NCBI GenBank assembly: GCA_015243575.1
Contig: CP042469.1
Location: 930,001-994,000 of the forward strand
Origin: Clostridiales bacterium
GTDB lineage: Bacteria > Bacillota > Clostridia > Peptostreptococcales > Anaerovoracaceae
DNA: 64,000 bases
Direction of reading: 5' to 3'
Part shown: positions 41,135 to 50,395 of the stretch, piece by piece
Numbering within the stretch: the first letter of the stretch is position 1
Layout of the letters: each line of letters begins with the position of its first letter
Position numbers and translations under genes: made by a program
Notes under the pieces: model-generated
Databases searched by the model: none
Seen by the model: only the letters and a program-made list of their open reading frames with translations
What the model was told of the DNA's origin: nothing

Positions 41135-44100
41135 ATGAAGCAAGATGCAAATCTGATCGATTTTACGCAAGACAATCAAACTGAGATCAACGAAGCAATG
41201 ATTGAGGAGAATAAAAAAGACAAGGAGGAAACGGATCAGCCTGCCCGTGAGGAGAAGCAGGGGGCTGAGACTGTCAATGAGAGGACGGCTGAGTCTGTTA
41301 TCGAGCAGGAGCATGGCGCGGATAGCAGGCTGTCAACTGATGCTGATTCAGAATTCGAAGAGGCTGCGGAGGAAATGAAAGCGGAAATACACCTTGAGGC
41401 AGCAGAACCGATGCTCCAGAGCACAGACAAAACTGCTGCTGACCTGGAATATATGGATCAGACAAGTGAAATAAATGATGAAAAAATCAGTAAAAAAATT
41501 CCATTGCTCTCGAAAGGAATTCGAAAAGGTTCGGGACGAAATACGAAGTCTCGTGTAAAGAGCAAAAATGAAAACAATGTATCTGCGTTGGGGTTAATGA
41601 TTAGGGATATGAAAATTAACAAAAAACTGTCAGTGCTTGTAATTATGTTTATTATCTGTATTCTGCTTGTAAGCTCATTCAGCTTTTACGCGATCAATAA
41701 GATAAAAATAAATGGAGATTTATATCTGCAGATTATTTCTGGAAAAGATCTGATAGCAGATATCAATCCACCTCAGGCATATATTATCGAATCTTACGCT
41801 TTGATCCTAGACATTGCGAATACTCGAAACCATGCTTATGTTCTTGAACTTGCCGATAAGATCAAAGCGCTGGAAGAACAATATGAGGGAGAACATGAAT
41901 ATTGGTCAGAGAACATAAAGGAAGCTGATGTCAGAAAGGCTTTCTTAGAAAACTCGTATATACCTGCTACACAATTCTTTGACGTTGCGCAAAAGGAATA
42001 TATCCCTGCAGCACTTGAGGGTGATACCGTAAAAGTTCAGCAGCTGTTAACAGGTAAATTACGACCAAATTACGAGATACATAAAAGAGCAATCCAAACA
42101 ATCAGCGCACTTGTAAATGATGATAATGCACAAAAGGAAGCAGAAGCAGCCCAAACAATTAAGAATAGTGTGCTGTTCTTAATATTGGTAATCGGCTTTG
42201 GGCTTGCAGGTATTATATTGATCGGGCTGTTCATCGGCAGAAATATCAGCAGACCTCTAAAAGAGTTAAAAGAGGTGGCAGATAAGGTTTCCTTGGGAGA
42301 TGTTGATATCCAAATCAAATCCGTTTCAAAGGATGAAATTGGCGACTTGATGACATCTTTTGAAAAAATGGTGGATAACATCAAAATACAGGCAGCTGCC
42401 GGCGAGCAAATCGCCAACGGAGATTTATCTGTGACAATTGAGCCAAGATCAGAAAAGGATGTCCTGGCGCACAGCATGCGTTCCATAGTAGAGAACCTGA
42501 GGGCGCTGGTGAATGAAACCCAGACTTTGACAGAGGCAGCAGCAGATGGTGATCTCAATACGAGAGGAAATGCAGATGCTTTTGAAGGAGGGTTCAAAGA
42601 AATCATCGAAGGAGTCAACAGTACCCTTGATGGTATTGTAAATCCTTTGAATACGGCTCTTGACTACATTGAAAAAATTGCCAATGGTGAACAACTCGAG
42701 GAACTGGAAAACAATTATAAAGGCCAGTATGCACAATTGATCGGTCATCTGATGATGGTTCGAGAATCCTTGGGCTTGCTCACCACAGAGACGGAAAAAC
42801 TGACCCAGGCTGCGTTTAACGGAGATTTCTCCTATCAGCCGGAGATTGAACTGCACAAGGGTGTTTATGCAGAGATCATGAGCAGTATTGACGGCTCTCT
42901 TGCCAATATCATCAGACCTCTGCGAATCTGCGGAGACTATATGAAGCAGATCGGAAACGGAGAAATACCGGAAAAAATCCAGGAGGAATACAAGGGTGAG
43001 TTTAGCGACATCATGGGCAGCATCAATGCTTGTATCGATGGTCTGGGAGGACTCATTGAAGGCAGAGATATTCTCGTTCATATGAGTAAAAATGACTATA
43101 CAAAGCAGGTTACAGGATCGTACCTTGGCATCTATGCAGAAATTGCAGAAGCCATCAACTCTGTATCCGACACCGTGAGAAATGTTATCCGGGTCGTGAA
43201 TAATATCTCCAACGGTGAGTTAAGCGACTTGGATGATCTAAAAGCAATCGGAAGAAGAAGTGAAAATGATACGCTGATGCCATCAATCATTCGGCTGATT
43301 GAAAATATTCAGTATGTTATCAAGGAAGCCTTGTTGCTGACGACAGCGGTCACAGAAGGAAAGCTTGATACGAAAACTGACTCGGAATTGTTCCAGGGTG
43401 CGTGGAAGAATCTCGTAGATGGCATGAACAGCATTCTCATAGAGGTATCCAAGCCGCTTAGAGATGTTTCAGAGGTTATGGAGCGAATTTCCGGCGGGGA
43501 TCTGCAGGCGGTGATACAGGGCAGCTATCAGGGCGAGTTTGACCAGCTATCCAAAGCGGTGGATAAAACTGCAGGAATGCTTAATGATATCATAGGAGAA
43601 ATGACCGAGGTAATCGGAAGCATAGCAAGCGGAAATCTGGCCCAGGAAAAAGTTAGAGATTACGCTGGAGACTTTGCAAATATCTCTGGCTCTCTGAATG
43701 TAATTATTGATTCCTTCAACCTGATTTTGGGAGATATTTACACTTCGGCAGAGCAGGTATCCTCTGGTTCAAGGCAGGTATCAAACGGCAGTCAGGCACT
43801 GTCTCAGGGTTCCACTGAGCAGGCTAGCTCCATCGAGGAATTAAAAGCATCCATTGAGGATCTTGCGGCACAGACGAAGCAGAATGCCATGAATGCAAAT
43901 CAGGCAAATGAACTTGCTTCGGTGGCCAAGGTCAGCGCGGAAAAGGGAAATGGTCAGATGGGTGATATGTTGAAATCGATGGAAGATATCAATGTTTCCT
44001 CTACAAATATTTCCAAGATTATCAAGGTTATTGATGATATCGCGTTCCAGACTAACATTCTTGCATTAAATGCGGCGGTGGAAGCTGCAAGAGCAGGACA

Positions 44101-44545
44101 GCATGGTAAAGGCTTCGCGGTAGTAGCAGAAGAAGTTAGAAATCTTGCTGCAAGAAGTGCCGAAGCGGCCAGAAGTACTTCTGACTTGATCGGTGGTTCC
44201 ATCAATAATGTGGAAAAAGGAATCAAGCTTGCGAATAATACTGCGACCGCCTTGAACGAGATTGTCAGAGAGATAGAAAAAGCTGCAACCCTTGTTGAGG
44301 GTATCGCTCAGGCGTCGAACGAACAGGCTACGGGCATTTCCCAAATCAATAAGGGGATCGAGCAGGTATCCAATGTTGTACAAAATAACTCTGCTACAGC
44401 AGAAGAAAGTGCGGCAGCAAGTGAAGAACTGTCAGGACAGGCAGAGCTGCTGAAGGAGATGGTTGGAAGGTTCAGCCTTCGAAACGATCTGCTGAAGTCA
44501 CCAGACAGGCAGATGCATCTGGAAAGCGGTTCCAGCCGTTTCTAA
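41135..44545 (+). CDS. very large methyl-accepting chemotaxis protein
   Basis: A 1136-residue chemoreceptor. It starts with an unusual cytoplasmic extension of about 160 charged residues rich in Glu/Ala (NEAMIEENKKDKEETDQPAR), then TM1 (about 165-187), an extracellular four-helix-bundle sensor, TM2 (about 345-369) and a HAMP domain (GRNISRPLKELKEVADKVSL). Residues about 420-880 are a chain of repeated HAMP-like units, each with an N-G-(E/D)-L or G-N-G-E type turn (ANGDLSV, ADGDLNT, ANGEQLE, GNGEIPE, SNGELSD, SGGDLQA, ASGNLAQ). The C-terminal signalling hairpin has the highly conserved DDIAFQTNILALNAAVEAAR. AAAGGAG precedes the ATG. It transmits signals to CheA/CheW. Confidence 0.93.
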   Translation: MKQDANLIDFTQDNQTEINEAMIEENKKDKEETDQPAREEKQGAETVNERTAESVIEQEHGADSRLSTDADSEFEEAAEEMKAEIHLEAAEPMLQSTDKTAADLEYMDQTSEINDEKISKKIPLLSKGIRKGSGRNTKSRVKSKNENNVSALGLMIRDMKINKKLSVLVIMFIICILLVSSFSFYAINKIKINGDLYLQIISGKDLIADINPPQAYIIESYALILDIANTRNHAYVLELADKIKALEEQYEGEHEYWSENIKEADVRKAFLENSYIPATQFFDVAQKEYIPAALEGDTVKVQQLLTGKLRPNYEIHKRAIQTISALVNDDNAQKEAEAAQTIKNSVLFLILVIGFGLAGIILIGLFIGRNISRPLKELKEVADKVSLGDVDIQIKSVSKDEIGDLMTSFEKMVDNIKIQAAAGEQIANGDLSVTIEPRSEKDVLAHSMRSIVENLRALVNETQTLTEAAADGDLNTRGNADAFEGGFKEIIEGVNSTLDGIVNPLNTALDYIEKIANGEQLEELENNYKGQYAQLIGHLMMVRESLGLLTTETEKLTQAAFNGDFSYQPEIELHKGVYAEIMSSIDGSLANIIRPLRICGDYMKQIGNGEIPEKIQEEYKGEFSDIMGSINACIDGLGGLIEGRDILVHMSKNDYTKQVTGSYLGIYAEIAEAINSVSDTVRNVIRVVNNISNGELSDLDDLKAIGRRSENDTLMPSIIRLIENIQYVIKEALLLTTAVTEGKLDTKTDSELFQGAWKNLVDGMNSILIEVSKPLRDVSEVMERISGGDLQAVIQGSYQGEFDQLSKAVDKTAGMLNDIIGEMTEVIGSIASGNLAQEKVRDYAGDFANISGSLNVIIDSFNLILGDIYTSAEQVSSGSRQVSNGSQALSQGSTEQASSIEELKASIEDLAAQTKQNAMNANQANELASVAKVSAEKGNGQMGDMLKSMEDINVSSTNISKIIKVIDDIAFQTNILALNAAVEAARAGQHGKGFAVVAEEVRNLAARSAEAARSTSDLIGGSINNVEKGIKLANNTATALNEIVREIEKAATLVEGIAQASNEQATGISQINKGIEQVSNVVQNNSATAEESAAASEELSGQAELLKEMVGRFSLRNDLLKSPDRQMHLESGSSRF

Positions 44546-44622
44546 GAATTAAAACTTGCGAAATGAAGTATTTTTATTCCGCCAATTTGCCGGCAAGGGT
44601 ACGTCTTATCCTTGAATGCAAC

Positions 44623-44664
44623 AAATCGCATCCCGTATCTATGGAACGGGATGCGATTTTTTAT
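44623..44664 (+). terminator. terminator after the chemoreceptor gene
   Basis: AAATCGCATCCCGT (44623-44636) and ACGGGATGCGATTT (44646-44659) form a perfect 14-bp stem with a 9-base loop, followed by TTTA. Confidence 0.85.
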
Positions 44665-44706
44665 GCTATCCGCAAGCAGGGAATCAAGGAAATTGAAATA
44701 CCTTTA

Positions 44707-45603
44707 TTAATGGATGGCCTTTTTTCGGAAACGCTTTCCTTCGATTTCAACACTGGAAATGGCAATCATGGCATCCTTGTCAAAACTGGATACAATTAAT
44801 TTCAGCTTGGCGATTTCCAGCCTCGTTATCATGACGAAAATCGTATAGGTATAGTTTTTGTCATCGTTACTTTTAATAATTGTGTATTCTCGACCCAGAC
44901 GGGCTTTTATCGCATCTGAAATAGCAATATAGTGTTCTGAAACAATGAATACACCCTTTGTAGAATTCAAACCTTCTATGGTAACGTCAATGGTTTTGAA
45001 TGCCACATAATAGGCCAGAAGAGAATACATTGCATTTTCCCAGCCAAAGACGACACCTGCGCTGCTTAGGATGAAAAGGTTGAAAAACATTACGATTTCA
45101 CCGACAGAAAAGGATGTTCTGCGGTCAAAGATGATTGCAACAATTTCCGTGCCATCGAGTGAACCCCCATTTCGGATAATCAGACCGACGCCCATGCCTA
45201 GAATCACACCTCCAAAAAGCGCAGCCAGGATATCATCATCTGTCATGCCATGGAAGACATGGAGCAGAGAGACTCCTGCAGAAAGACAAATAACCGCATA
45301 TAGAGTAAACAAGGCAAAAGTCTTGCCGATCTGACGGTAGCCCAAAAACAGAAAGGGCAGATTCAACACCAGCAAAAAAAGGCCAACAGGAAGACCGCTC
45401 AAATAGGAAGCCATGATAGAGATTCCGACAACGCCGCCGTCAATAATATTATTTGGAATTAAAAAGATTTCAAGCCCTATGGAAGCCAGTGCAGCACCTA
45501 CGGTAATCGATAATAACTTCCTGCAGATCTTAAAAAAATTTCGATCAAGTCGTTTCTGTTTTTTTCGTAAATGATGTTTAGCAGGTTTTAGTCTTCTTTT
45601 CAT
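44707..45603 (-). CDS. YitT family membrane protein (DUF161/DUF2179)
   Basis: A 298-residue protein with five to six membrane helices (for example LLSITVGAALASIGLEIFLI, GVVGISIMASYLSGLPVGLFLLVLNLPFLFLGY) and a C-terminal soluble DUF2179 domain (TKGVFIVSEHYIAISDAI, YTIFVMITRLEIAKLK). The glycine-rich NGGSLDGTEIVAII is typical of YitT/YvjA proteins. They are widespread in Bacillota and their substrate is unknown. AGAAGGG lies before the ATG on the minus strand. A basic N-terminus (KRRLKPAKHHLRKKQKRLDR) precedes the first helix. Confidence 0.88.
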   Translation of the reverse strand: MKRRLKPAKHHLRKKQKRLDRNFFKICRKLLSITVGAALASIGLEIFLIPNNIIDGGVVGISIMASYLSGLPVGLFLLVLNLPFLFLGYRQIGKTFALFTLYAVICLSAGVSLLHVFHGMTDDDILAALFGGVILGMGVGLIIRNGGSLDGTEIVAIIFDRRTSFSVGEIVMFFNLFILSSAGVVFGWENAMYSLLAYYVAFKTIDVTIEGLNSTKGVFIVSEHYIAISDAIKARLGREYTIIKSNDDKNYTYTIFVMITRLEIAKLKLIVSSFDKDAMIAISSVEIEGKRFRKKAIH

Positions 45604-45794
45604 TTTTCTTTCCCTTCTTGGATTGTTTCATTTATTAGGTTGACCCAAAAAACAAATTGCATGATTCCAATCAAGGAAGATATATCTGGAATGATTCACA
45701 TTTTTATGGGAAAAATAATTACGAAAACGCTGATTCAATCCGCATTCAATCAGTGCTTTCCTAAAAAATAGATCTTGGAAAGGAGAACTTGAAA

Positions 45795-46301
45795 ATGAAA
45801 AATGCAGTTTCTTTACTCATCAAATTTATCTATACCATGGTCGCAGCTTGGATTGCTTTTTCAATATTTGGAACCATTGCGGTCTATACGCTTATTTCCA
45901 TCGGGGTTGTCGCAACGCTTCTCAGTTTTGCAATAGGAGATATGTGGGTACTTTCTCGATTCGGCAATTTAGCAGCATCTTTGATCAATGGGGTTATTTC
46001 GGGTGCAACGGCATACATTGCACTATTATTTTTCCCTGTGACTTACGCTTATTGGACACCGATTTTAGTGTTTGCGGCCGTCGTCGCAGCGGTGGAATAT
46101 TTTTATCACATGTACCTTGTAAAATCCCACATTGTTGAAAAGAAAAAATCCGGCGGAGAAATCTTCAGACCAACGAATTTTAACTTTAAGACTGAAACAG
46201 CAGATGAACTCCATCCTCATATCGGAAGAGATCATCCGGATAAAGGGATTTACAACGAGAACAACAGCAGCGATTATAAAAATAACACAAATCGACTATA
46301 G
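45795..46301 (+). CDS. DUF2512 family membrane protein (YndM-like)
   Basis: The 168-residue protein has four membrane segments in its first 110 residues (LIKFIYTMVAAWIAFSIFG, VYTLISIGVVATLLSFAIGD, GVISGATAYIALLFF, WTPILVFAAVVAAVEYFYHMYL) and a hydrophilic tail with HIGRDHPDKG. This matches DUF2512/YndM. The ATG at 45795 follows AAAGGAGA; a TTG six bases upstream is too close to it. Function unknown in the family. Confidence 0.82.
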   Translation: MKNAVSLLIKFIYTMVAAWIAFSIFGTIAVYTLISIGVVATLLSFAIGDMWVLSRFGNLAASLINGVISGATAYIALLFFPVTYAYWTPILVFAAVVAAVEYFYHMYLVKSHIVEKKKSGGEIFRPTNFNFKTETADELHPHIGRDHPDKGIYNENNSSDYKNNTNRL

Positions 46302-46331
46302 CAATTTTAGAATTTTAAAGTTTGATCCATG

Positions 46332-46362
46332 GGCAGCCTCTTCAGGCTGCCTTTACCTTTTT
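46332..46362 (+). terminator. terminator after the DUF2512 gene
   Basis: GGCAGCCT (46332-46339) pairs with AGGCTGCC (46344-46351) over a CTTC loop, then TTTACCTTTTTT. Confidence 0.85.
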
Positions 46363-46395
46363 TGTCACTTATGATAAAATCATGTAAGCTCTATT

Positions 46396-46448
46396 AGGAC
46401 GTGTCTGAAAACTGCTCTGCCCTGCACAAGCAGTTTTCAGACGCGCCT
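46396..46448. repeat. 53-bp near-perfect inverted repeat upstream of exoA
   Basis: AGGACGTGTCTGAAAACTGCT at the left and AGCAGTTTTCAGAC followed by GCGCCT at the right pair along about 20 bases around a CTGCCCTGCACA loop. The ends resemble terminal repeats of some insertion sequences, so it may be a minimal transposon-derived element or a strong hairpin. Confidence 0.6.
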
Positions 46449-46482
46449 CAGAGAACATATTTCGAAGAACGGAGGAACTGAT

Positions 46483-47238
46483 ATGAAGTTGATTACTTGG
46501 AATGTAAACGGATTAAGAGCCTGCCTCGGCAAAGGGTTTTTGGATTTTTGTAAAGAACAGAATCCTGATTGTATCTGCATTCAGGAGACTAAGATGCAGG
46601 AAGGCCAAGTCGAAATCATACTGGAGGGTTACGAACAGTATTGGAATAGTGCAGAAAAGAAAGGTTACTCGGGCACAGCGATTTTTAGTAAAGAAAAACC
46701 GATCAGTATCAATTATGATATCAATGCAGAGGGACATGATAAGGAAGGCCGGGCGGTCACATTGGAATTTCCCGAATTTTATCTAATTACAGTATACACG
46801 CCCAATTCCCAGGAAAAGCTGGCAAGATTGGATTATCGTATGGAATGGGAGGATGCATTTAGAAGCTACGTGACAGAACTGGACGAGAAAAAGCCGGTGA
46901 TTATTTGTGGAGATCTGAACGTGGCACATCAAGAGATAGACCTAAAGAATCCTGCTGCTAACCGAAAAAATGCGGGCTTTTCCGATGAGGAACGGGCAAA
47001 AATGACAGAGCTGCTTGATTCGGGCTTTACCGACACCTTCCGTCATCTCTATCCGGATGCAACAGGCATCTATACATGGTGGTCCTATCGCTTCAATGCA
47101 AGAGCCAACAATGCCGGGTGGCGGATTGACTACTTCCTGGCATCCGACAGGATCAAGGATAAAATTAAGGATGTCGTAATCTTTGATCAGGTTTTCGGCA
47201 GTGATCATTGTCCTGTCATGCTTGACATTGAACTATAG
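46483..47238 (+). CDS. exoA: exodeoxyribonuclease III / AP endonuclease
   Basis: A 251-residue member of the ExoIII/APE1 family for base-excision repair. Motifs: ITWNVNGLRA (Asn), CIQETKMQ (Glu, metal ligand), IICGDLNVAHQEIDL (Asp/Asn catalytic), GFTDTFRHLYPDATGIYTWW, and the C-terminal FGSDHCPVMLDI (Asp-His). It cuts DNA 5' to abasic sites. ACGGAGGAACTG precedes the ATG. Residue spacing matches the Gram-positive ExoA subgroup. Confidence 0.95.
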   Translation: MKLITWNVNGLRACLGKGFLDFCKEQNPDCICIQETKMQEGQVEIILEGYEQYWNSAEKKGYSGTAIFSKEKPISINYDINAEGHDKEGRAVTLEFPEFYLITVYTPNSQEKLARLDYRMEWEDAFRSYVTELDEKKPVIICGDLNVAHQEIDLKNPAANRKNAGFSDEERAKMTELLDSGFTDTFRHLYPDATGIYTWWSYRFNARANNAGWRIDYFLASDRIKDKIKDVVIFDQVFGSDHCPVMLDIEL

Positions 47239-47304
47239 TTTAGGGAAAACGCTGGTAAATTCGGTGTGCACAATCGATTCAATCGTCGCTTCCTTAGATA
47301 ATTG

Positions 47305-47347
47305 GTTCCCCGGAGATGAAAAATATTTTTATTTCCGGGGAACTTTT
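47305..47347 (+). terminator. terminator after exoA
   Basis: GTTCCCCGGA (47305-47314) pairs with TCCGGGGAAC (47334-47343); the AT-rich interior can extend the stem; TTTT follows. Confidence 0.8.
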
Positions 47348-47373
47348 GACATAGAAATGCGTCTTAATAGTAT
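47346..47373 (+). promoter_or_regulatory. promoter of the YcdB/SLH gene
   Basis: TTGACA (47346-47351), 16 bases, TAGTAT (47368-47373), beginning inside the T-run of the exoA terminator and 27 bases before the GTG start. Confidence 0.65.
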
Positions 47374-47399
47374 CAATTCGTAAAGGAGGTTTTGAATTA

Positions 47400-49451
47400 G
47401 TGAAAAAATTAATCGGTATCATGCTGGCATTCAGCTTAGTCTTGGGTTCTGCCAGTCCTGCGTTTGCAGCCGAGATGAACAGTACAGGCCTGGAAAAGGC
47501 CATCAATCAGGTAAAGAATGTTGTCACTATACCCAGTGATTTCAAAGACTTTCAGTATTCATCGAATCAGTATGAGGAAAATGGAAAGACGATAACAGTC
47601 TGGTATTTGAACTGGAACAAAAGTGACTATAGCGGAGGAATTTCTGCCACCGTCGAAAATAACGGTTATCTGATCAATTATAATAAGTATGTAGATAAGA
47701 CCAATGAGGGGTTGGGGACTGTAACCAAAGAGGCTGCACAAAAAACTGCTGCAGCATTTCTTGCCAAAGTGAGACCTGACATTGCTCCGCAAATGCGCGT
47801 TGCTAAGGATAATGATTATTCCAGTACCGACAGACATTCTTTGCGTTACAATCTATACAAAAATGATGCAGTCGTTGCGTATGTTGAAGCAAGCGTGGAA
47901 GTGGATAAGTATAACGGAGAAGTCATCGGGTATAACTTCCAGGGTTCTGGAGAAGACCTGTCAAAGCTTCCGGCCGCCAGCGACATCATCAGTCTGGAAG
48001 AAGCCCAGAAAGCTTATCTGGAAAAAATTAAGGTTCCGCTTAACTATTATTCCAATTACGATTACAATAAAAAGTTGCTCACCGTATTTGCAGCTTATGC
48101 AGGTTCCGGAGAGAACAGCAAGGTCATTGATGCTAAAACAGGCGAAGCGGTAAAGGTCTACAACGATTTTCGTTTCTACAAAGATGCAGGCGGATACGGA
48201 ATGGCAAAGACAGAGTCAGCAGCCAACGTCAACCAGCTGACGAAGGAAGAGATGGTCGCAGTGGATAGCTTGGCGGGCTTGATTTCTAAGGAAAAAGCAG
48301 AAAGTATTCTCAGAGAGTCGATTCCCGGAATCACAAGCAGCATGAAGGTAACCAATTCTTCCCTGTCCAAAAGCTATAACGAAGCGGACAAATATCTTTG
48401 GGAAATCGGTTTCGATGGCGCTTACGGAGTCGTAAATGCCAAGACGGGAGAAATGACCTCTTTTTATCTGTACGATGAAAACAGCTCCAAGGGGAATTCT
48501 GCATTGACAGAAGCAAAAGCGAAAGAAAAAGCAGAAGCCTTCATGAAGAAAGTGGCAGCAGAGAAGTTTGCACAATCAAGATTTTACGAAACCCCCAATT
48601 ATGTTCTCTATAGATCGATGGATAACGTCACGGATTACAGCTTCAATTACTATAGACAGGCGAACGGCATTGATTTTGTTGGGAATGGTTTTACCGTCAT
48701 CGTTAACAAGGCGAGCGGCATGATCACACACTATGACTTAAGCTGGTTCGACAACGTAACATTCCCAAGCATTGATAAGGTCATCACCAGTGAAGCAGCT
48801 TTTGATGCATTTAATAAGGATGGCCAGCTGGGACTGGTTTACCGAAAGGTAAATGATGGAGAGCCTGCTCTGGTTTATGACTTTGTTAAATCCACGGGAA
48901 ATTTCTTAATTGATCCTGTGACAGGTGCGAAATTGGGATGGGACGGAAAGCCTTATAAAGATGCTTCTGTGCCAGCTTACTCAGATATTCAGGGACATTG
49001 GGCTGAAGCAACCATCGAAAAACTGCTTGACAACGGGTACTATCTCACAGGGGAGAAGTTCAATCCAAACGAAAAAATAACACAATTGAACTTTTTGAGA
49101 TTTTTATATGCACCGATTCAGGCATATTATGATGAAGATGGTTTTTACAAAATGCTGATCAATGATAAGATTATCAAGGAGAACGAAAAAGCTCCAAATG
49201 CAGCTTTGACCAGACAGAATGCAGCTAAGTTCGCTGTTCGTTTTCTTGGCCAGGGCAAGACTGCGGAGCATCCTGAAATCTTTATAAATCCATTCAGAGA
49301 CAGCGTATCTGATGCTTATAAAGGATATGCGGCAATCAGCTATGGCTTTGGGATTATGAAGGGGGATAAGAACGGACGATTCAATGGAGCAAATCAGGTG
49401 ACCAACGCAGAAGCCGCGACGATCATCTACAATGCACTTCAGGTAAAGTAA
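47400..49451 (+). CDS. secreted YcdB/YcdC-repeat protein with C-terminal SLH domains
   Basis: A 683-residue exported protein. Signal peptide KKLIGIMLAFSLVLGSASPAFA; then two to three PepSY-like YcdB/YcdC units, each with a KEAAQKTAAAFLAK-type helix followed by a beta-hairpin ending in a NGEVIGYN, TGEMTSFYLY or SGMITHYDLSW turn; then SLH repeats from about residue 525 (SDIQGHWAEATIEKLLDNGY, and YAAISYGFGIMKGDKNGRF with TNAEAATIIYNALQ). It starts with GTG at 47400, nine bases after AAAGGAGGT. PepSY-like units often inhibit or chaperone proteases, but no partner is encoded here. Surface-anchored by SLH. Confidence 0.87.
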   Translation: MKKLIGIMLAFSLVLGSASPAFAAEMNSTGLEKAINQVKNVVTIPSDFKDFQYSSNQYEENGKTITVWYLNWNKSDYSGGISATVENNGYLINYNKYVDKTNEGLGTVTKEAAQKTAAAFLAKVRPDIAPQMRVAKDNDYSSTDRHSLRYNLYKNDAVVAYVEASVEVDKYNGEVIGYNFQGSGEDLSKLPAASDIISLEEAQKAYLEKIKVPLNYYSNYDYNKKLLTVFAAYAGSGENSKVIDAKTGEAVKVYNDFRFYKDAGGYGMAKTESAANVNQLTKEEMVAVDSLAGLISKEKAESILRESIPGITSSMKVTNSSLSKSYNEADKYLWEIGFDGAYGVVNAKTGEMTSFYLYDENSSKGNSALTEAKAKEKAEAFMKKVAAEKFAQSRFYETPNYVLYRSMDNVTDYSFNYYRQANGIDFVGNGFTVIVNKASGMITHYDLSWFDNVTFPSIDKVITSEAAFDAFNKDGQLGLVYRKVNDGEPALVYDFVKSTGNFLIDPVTGAKLGWDGKPYKDASVPAYSDIQGHWAEATIEKLLDNGYYLTGEKFNPNEKITQLNFLRFLYAPIQAYYDEDGFYKMLINDKIIKENEKAPNAALTRQNAAKFAVRFLGQGKTAEHPEIFINPFRDSVSDAYKGYAAISYGFGIMKGDKNGRFNGANQVTNAEAATIIYNALQVK

Positions 49452-49475
49452 AGGGGGAGAAACTTCTCTAACATG

Positions 49476-49507
49476 AAAACCGCCTAGTTATTTAACCGGG
49501 CGGTTTT
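49476..49507. terminator. bidirectional terminator between the SLH gene and the cysteine-cluster gene
   Basis: AAAACCGCC (49476-49484) pairs with GGGCGGTTTT (49498-49507). It can work in both directions and overlaps the last codons of the minus-strand gene. Confidence 0.75.
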
Positions 49508-50105
49508 CTGTATGTTGTACTGTTATAAATTCGATTTTTCGTTTTTTTCTTTTCATTCGCTTTCTCAGGTTTTCTGAGTCCATTCTTACAAGATCCTTGA
49601 TTAGCGGATCCTGAATCAATCTGTTCCAGACCGTACGATTCGCCTGAATAAAGGAAGGCTGCAGCGGCATGGATTCTGAGATCAGAGGACATCGATAGGG
49701 AAGTTCCGTGTGAGAGAGAATTAACTCAAGCTGACCTTCTTCTGTTAGATAGGGTGCCAGGGGATAAAAACGACACTGCAGCGGCCGTAGCGCTCTCGGG
49801 CAGTGGGGCGGTGTTTTGCATCGTACAAAATATACTTTTCCGGTCCAGGACAAAGGAAATTCATAATCCTCTGCATCTTCGGCGCTCCATTTCAGCCAGT
49901 CTTCCTTTCTAGTAAACAGCTTTTCTTCGCCGGGCAGGAGATAAATCCCCATATCAAAATCCAGACCATCTCCTTGGGTATCATCTCCGCCGCAAGTACA
50001 GCATGCGGCACCGCAAAGCTGCCCGCAATCTCCGGGTAAGGGGCTGACCTTGTCAAGCAGTCTGTATATCGCTTTGTATGTGCTTTTTCTGATTGTGCTT
50101 ATCAT
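49488..50105 (-). CDS. YkgJ-like cysteine-cluster protein
   Basis: A 205-residue protein with clustered cysteines: CGQLCGAACCTCGGDD near the start, VRCKTPPHCPRALRPLQCRFYPLAP in the middle and PYRCPLI later. This fits the YkgJ/CxxCxxCC family of putative Fe-S or zinc proteins of unknown function. The C-terminal 30 residues are very basic (RKRMKRKKRKIEF). It lies alone on the minus strand. Cys spacing suggests one metal site formed by both clusters. Confidence 0.72.
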   Translation of the reverse strand: MISTIRKSTYKAIYRLLDKVSPLPGDCGQLCGAACCTCGGDDTQGDGLDFDMGIYLLPGEEKLFTRKEDWLKWSAEDAEDYEFPLSWTGKVYFVRCKTPPHCPRALRPLQCRFYPLAPYLTEEGQLELILSHTELPYRCPLISESMPLQPSFIQANRTVWNRLIQDPLIKDLVRMDSENLRKRMKRKKRKIEFITVQHTENRPVK

Positions 50106-50181
50106 AATAAGGGTATTATATAAAATTACAAGGAATTGTGGAAGAGGCAGAACTTACTTTCTGTCAGGAATCTTTATTTTT

Positions 50182-50210
50182 TTGATTTTAGACGTTCCAT
50201 ATGGTATAAT
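50182..50210 (+). promoter_or_regulatory. promoter of the activase-like gene
   Basis: TTGATT (50182-50187), 17 bases, TATAAT (50205-50210) with TGG before it as extended -10. The transcript would have a leader of about 180 bases. Confidence 0.7.
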
Positions 50211-50368
50211 AATCGCCGATAGCTTGATTTTGCGATTATGATACAGATTAAGTGCCCCGCGAGAATTTCGGCATGAAAAGCGTGAATTCCGAAAATGCGG
50301 ATGGCGGATACCATAAAACATTTTTATGGTATGCAATCGCCGATCGCTTGATTTTTGCGATTGCTCTA
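50201..50368 (+). repeat. structured leader with two near-identical hairpins
   Basis: ATGGTAT...AATCGCCGAT, GCTTGATTTT and GCGATT occur at 50201-50241 and again at 50326-50368; each can fold AATCGC against GCGATT. Between them ATACCATAAAA (50308-50318) and TTTTATGGTAT (50322-50332) form a perfect 11-bp stem. The first copy overlaps the promoter -10. No known riboswitch was recognised. Confidence 0.7.
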
Positions 50369-50395
50369 TAACAGGCAGGAGGATACGGACAATTT

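Noticed and set aside
44563-44799. 78-codon plus-strand frame after the chemoreceptor
   Set aside because: It runs through a perfect 14-bp terminator stem and overlaps the end of the YitT gene on the other strand; no ribosome binding site.
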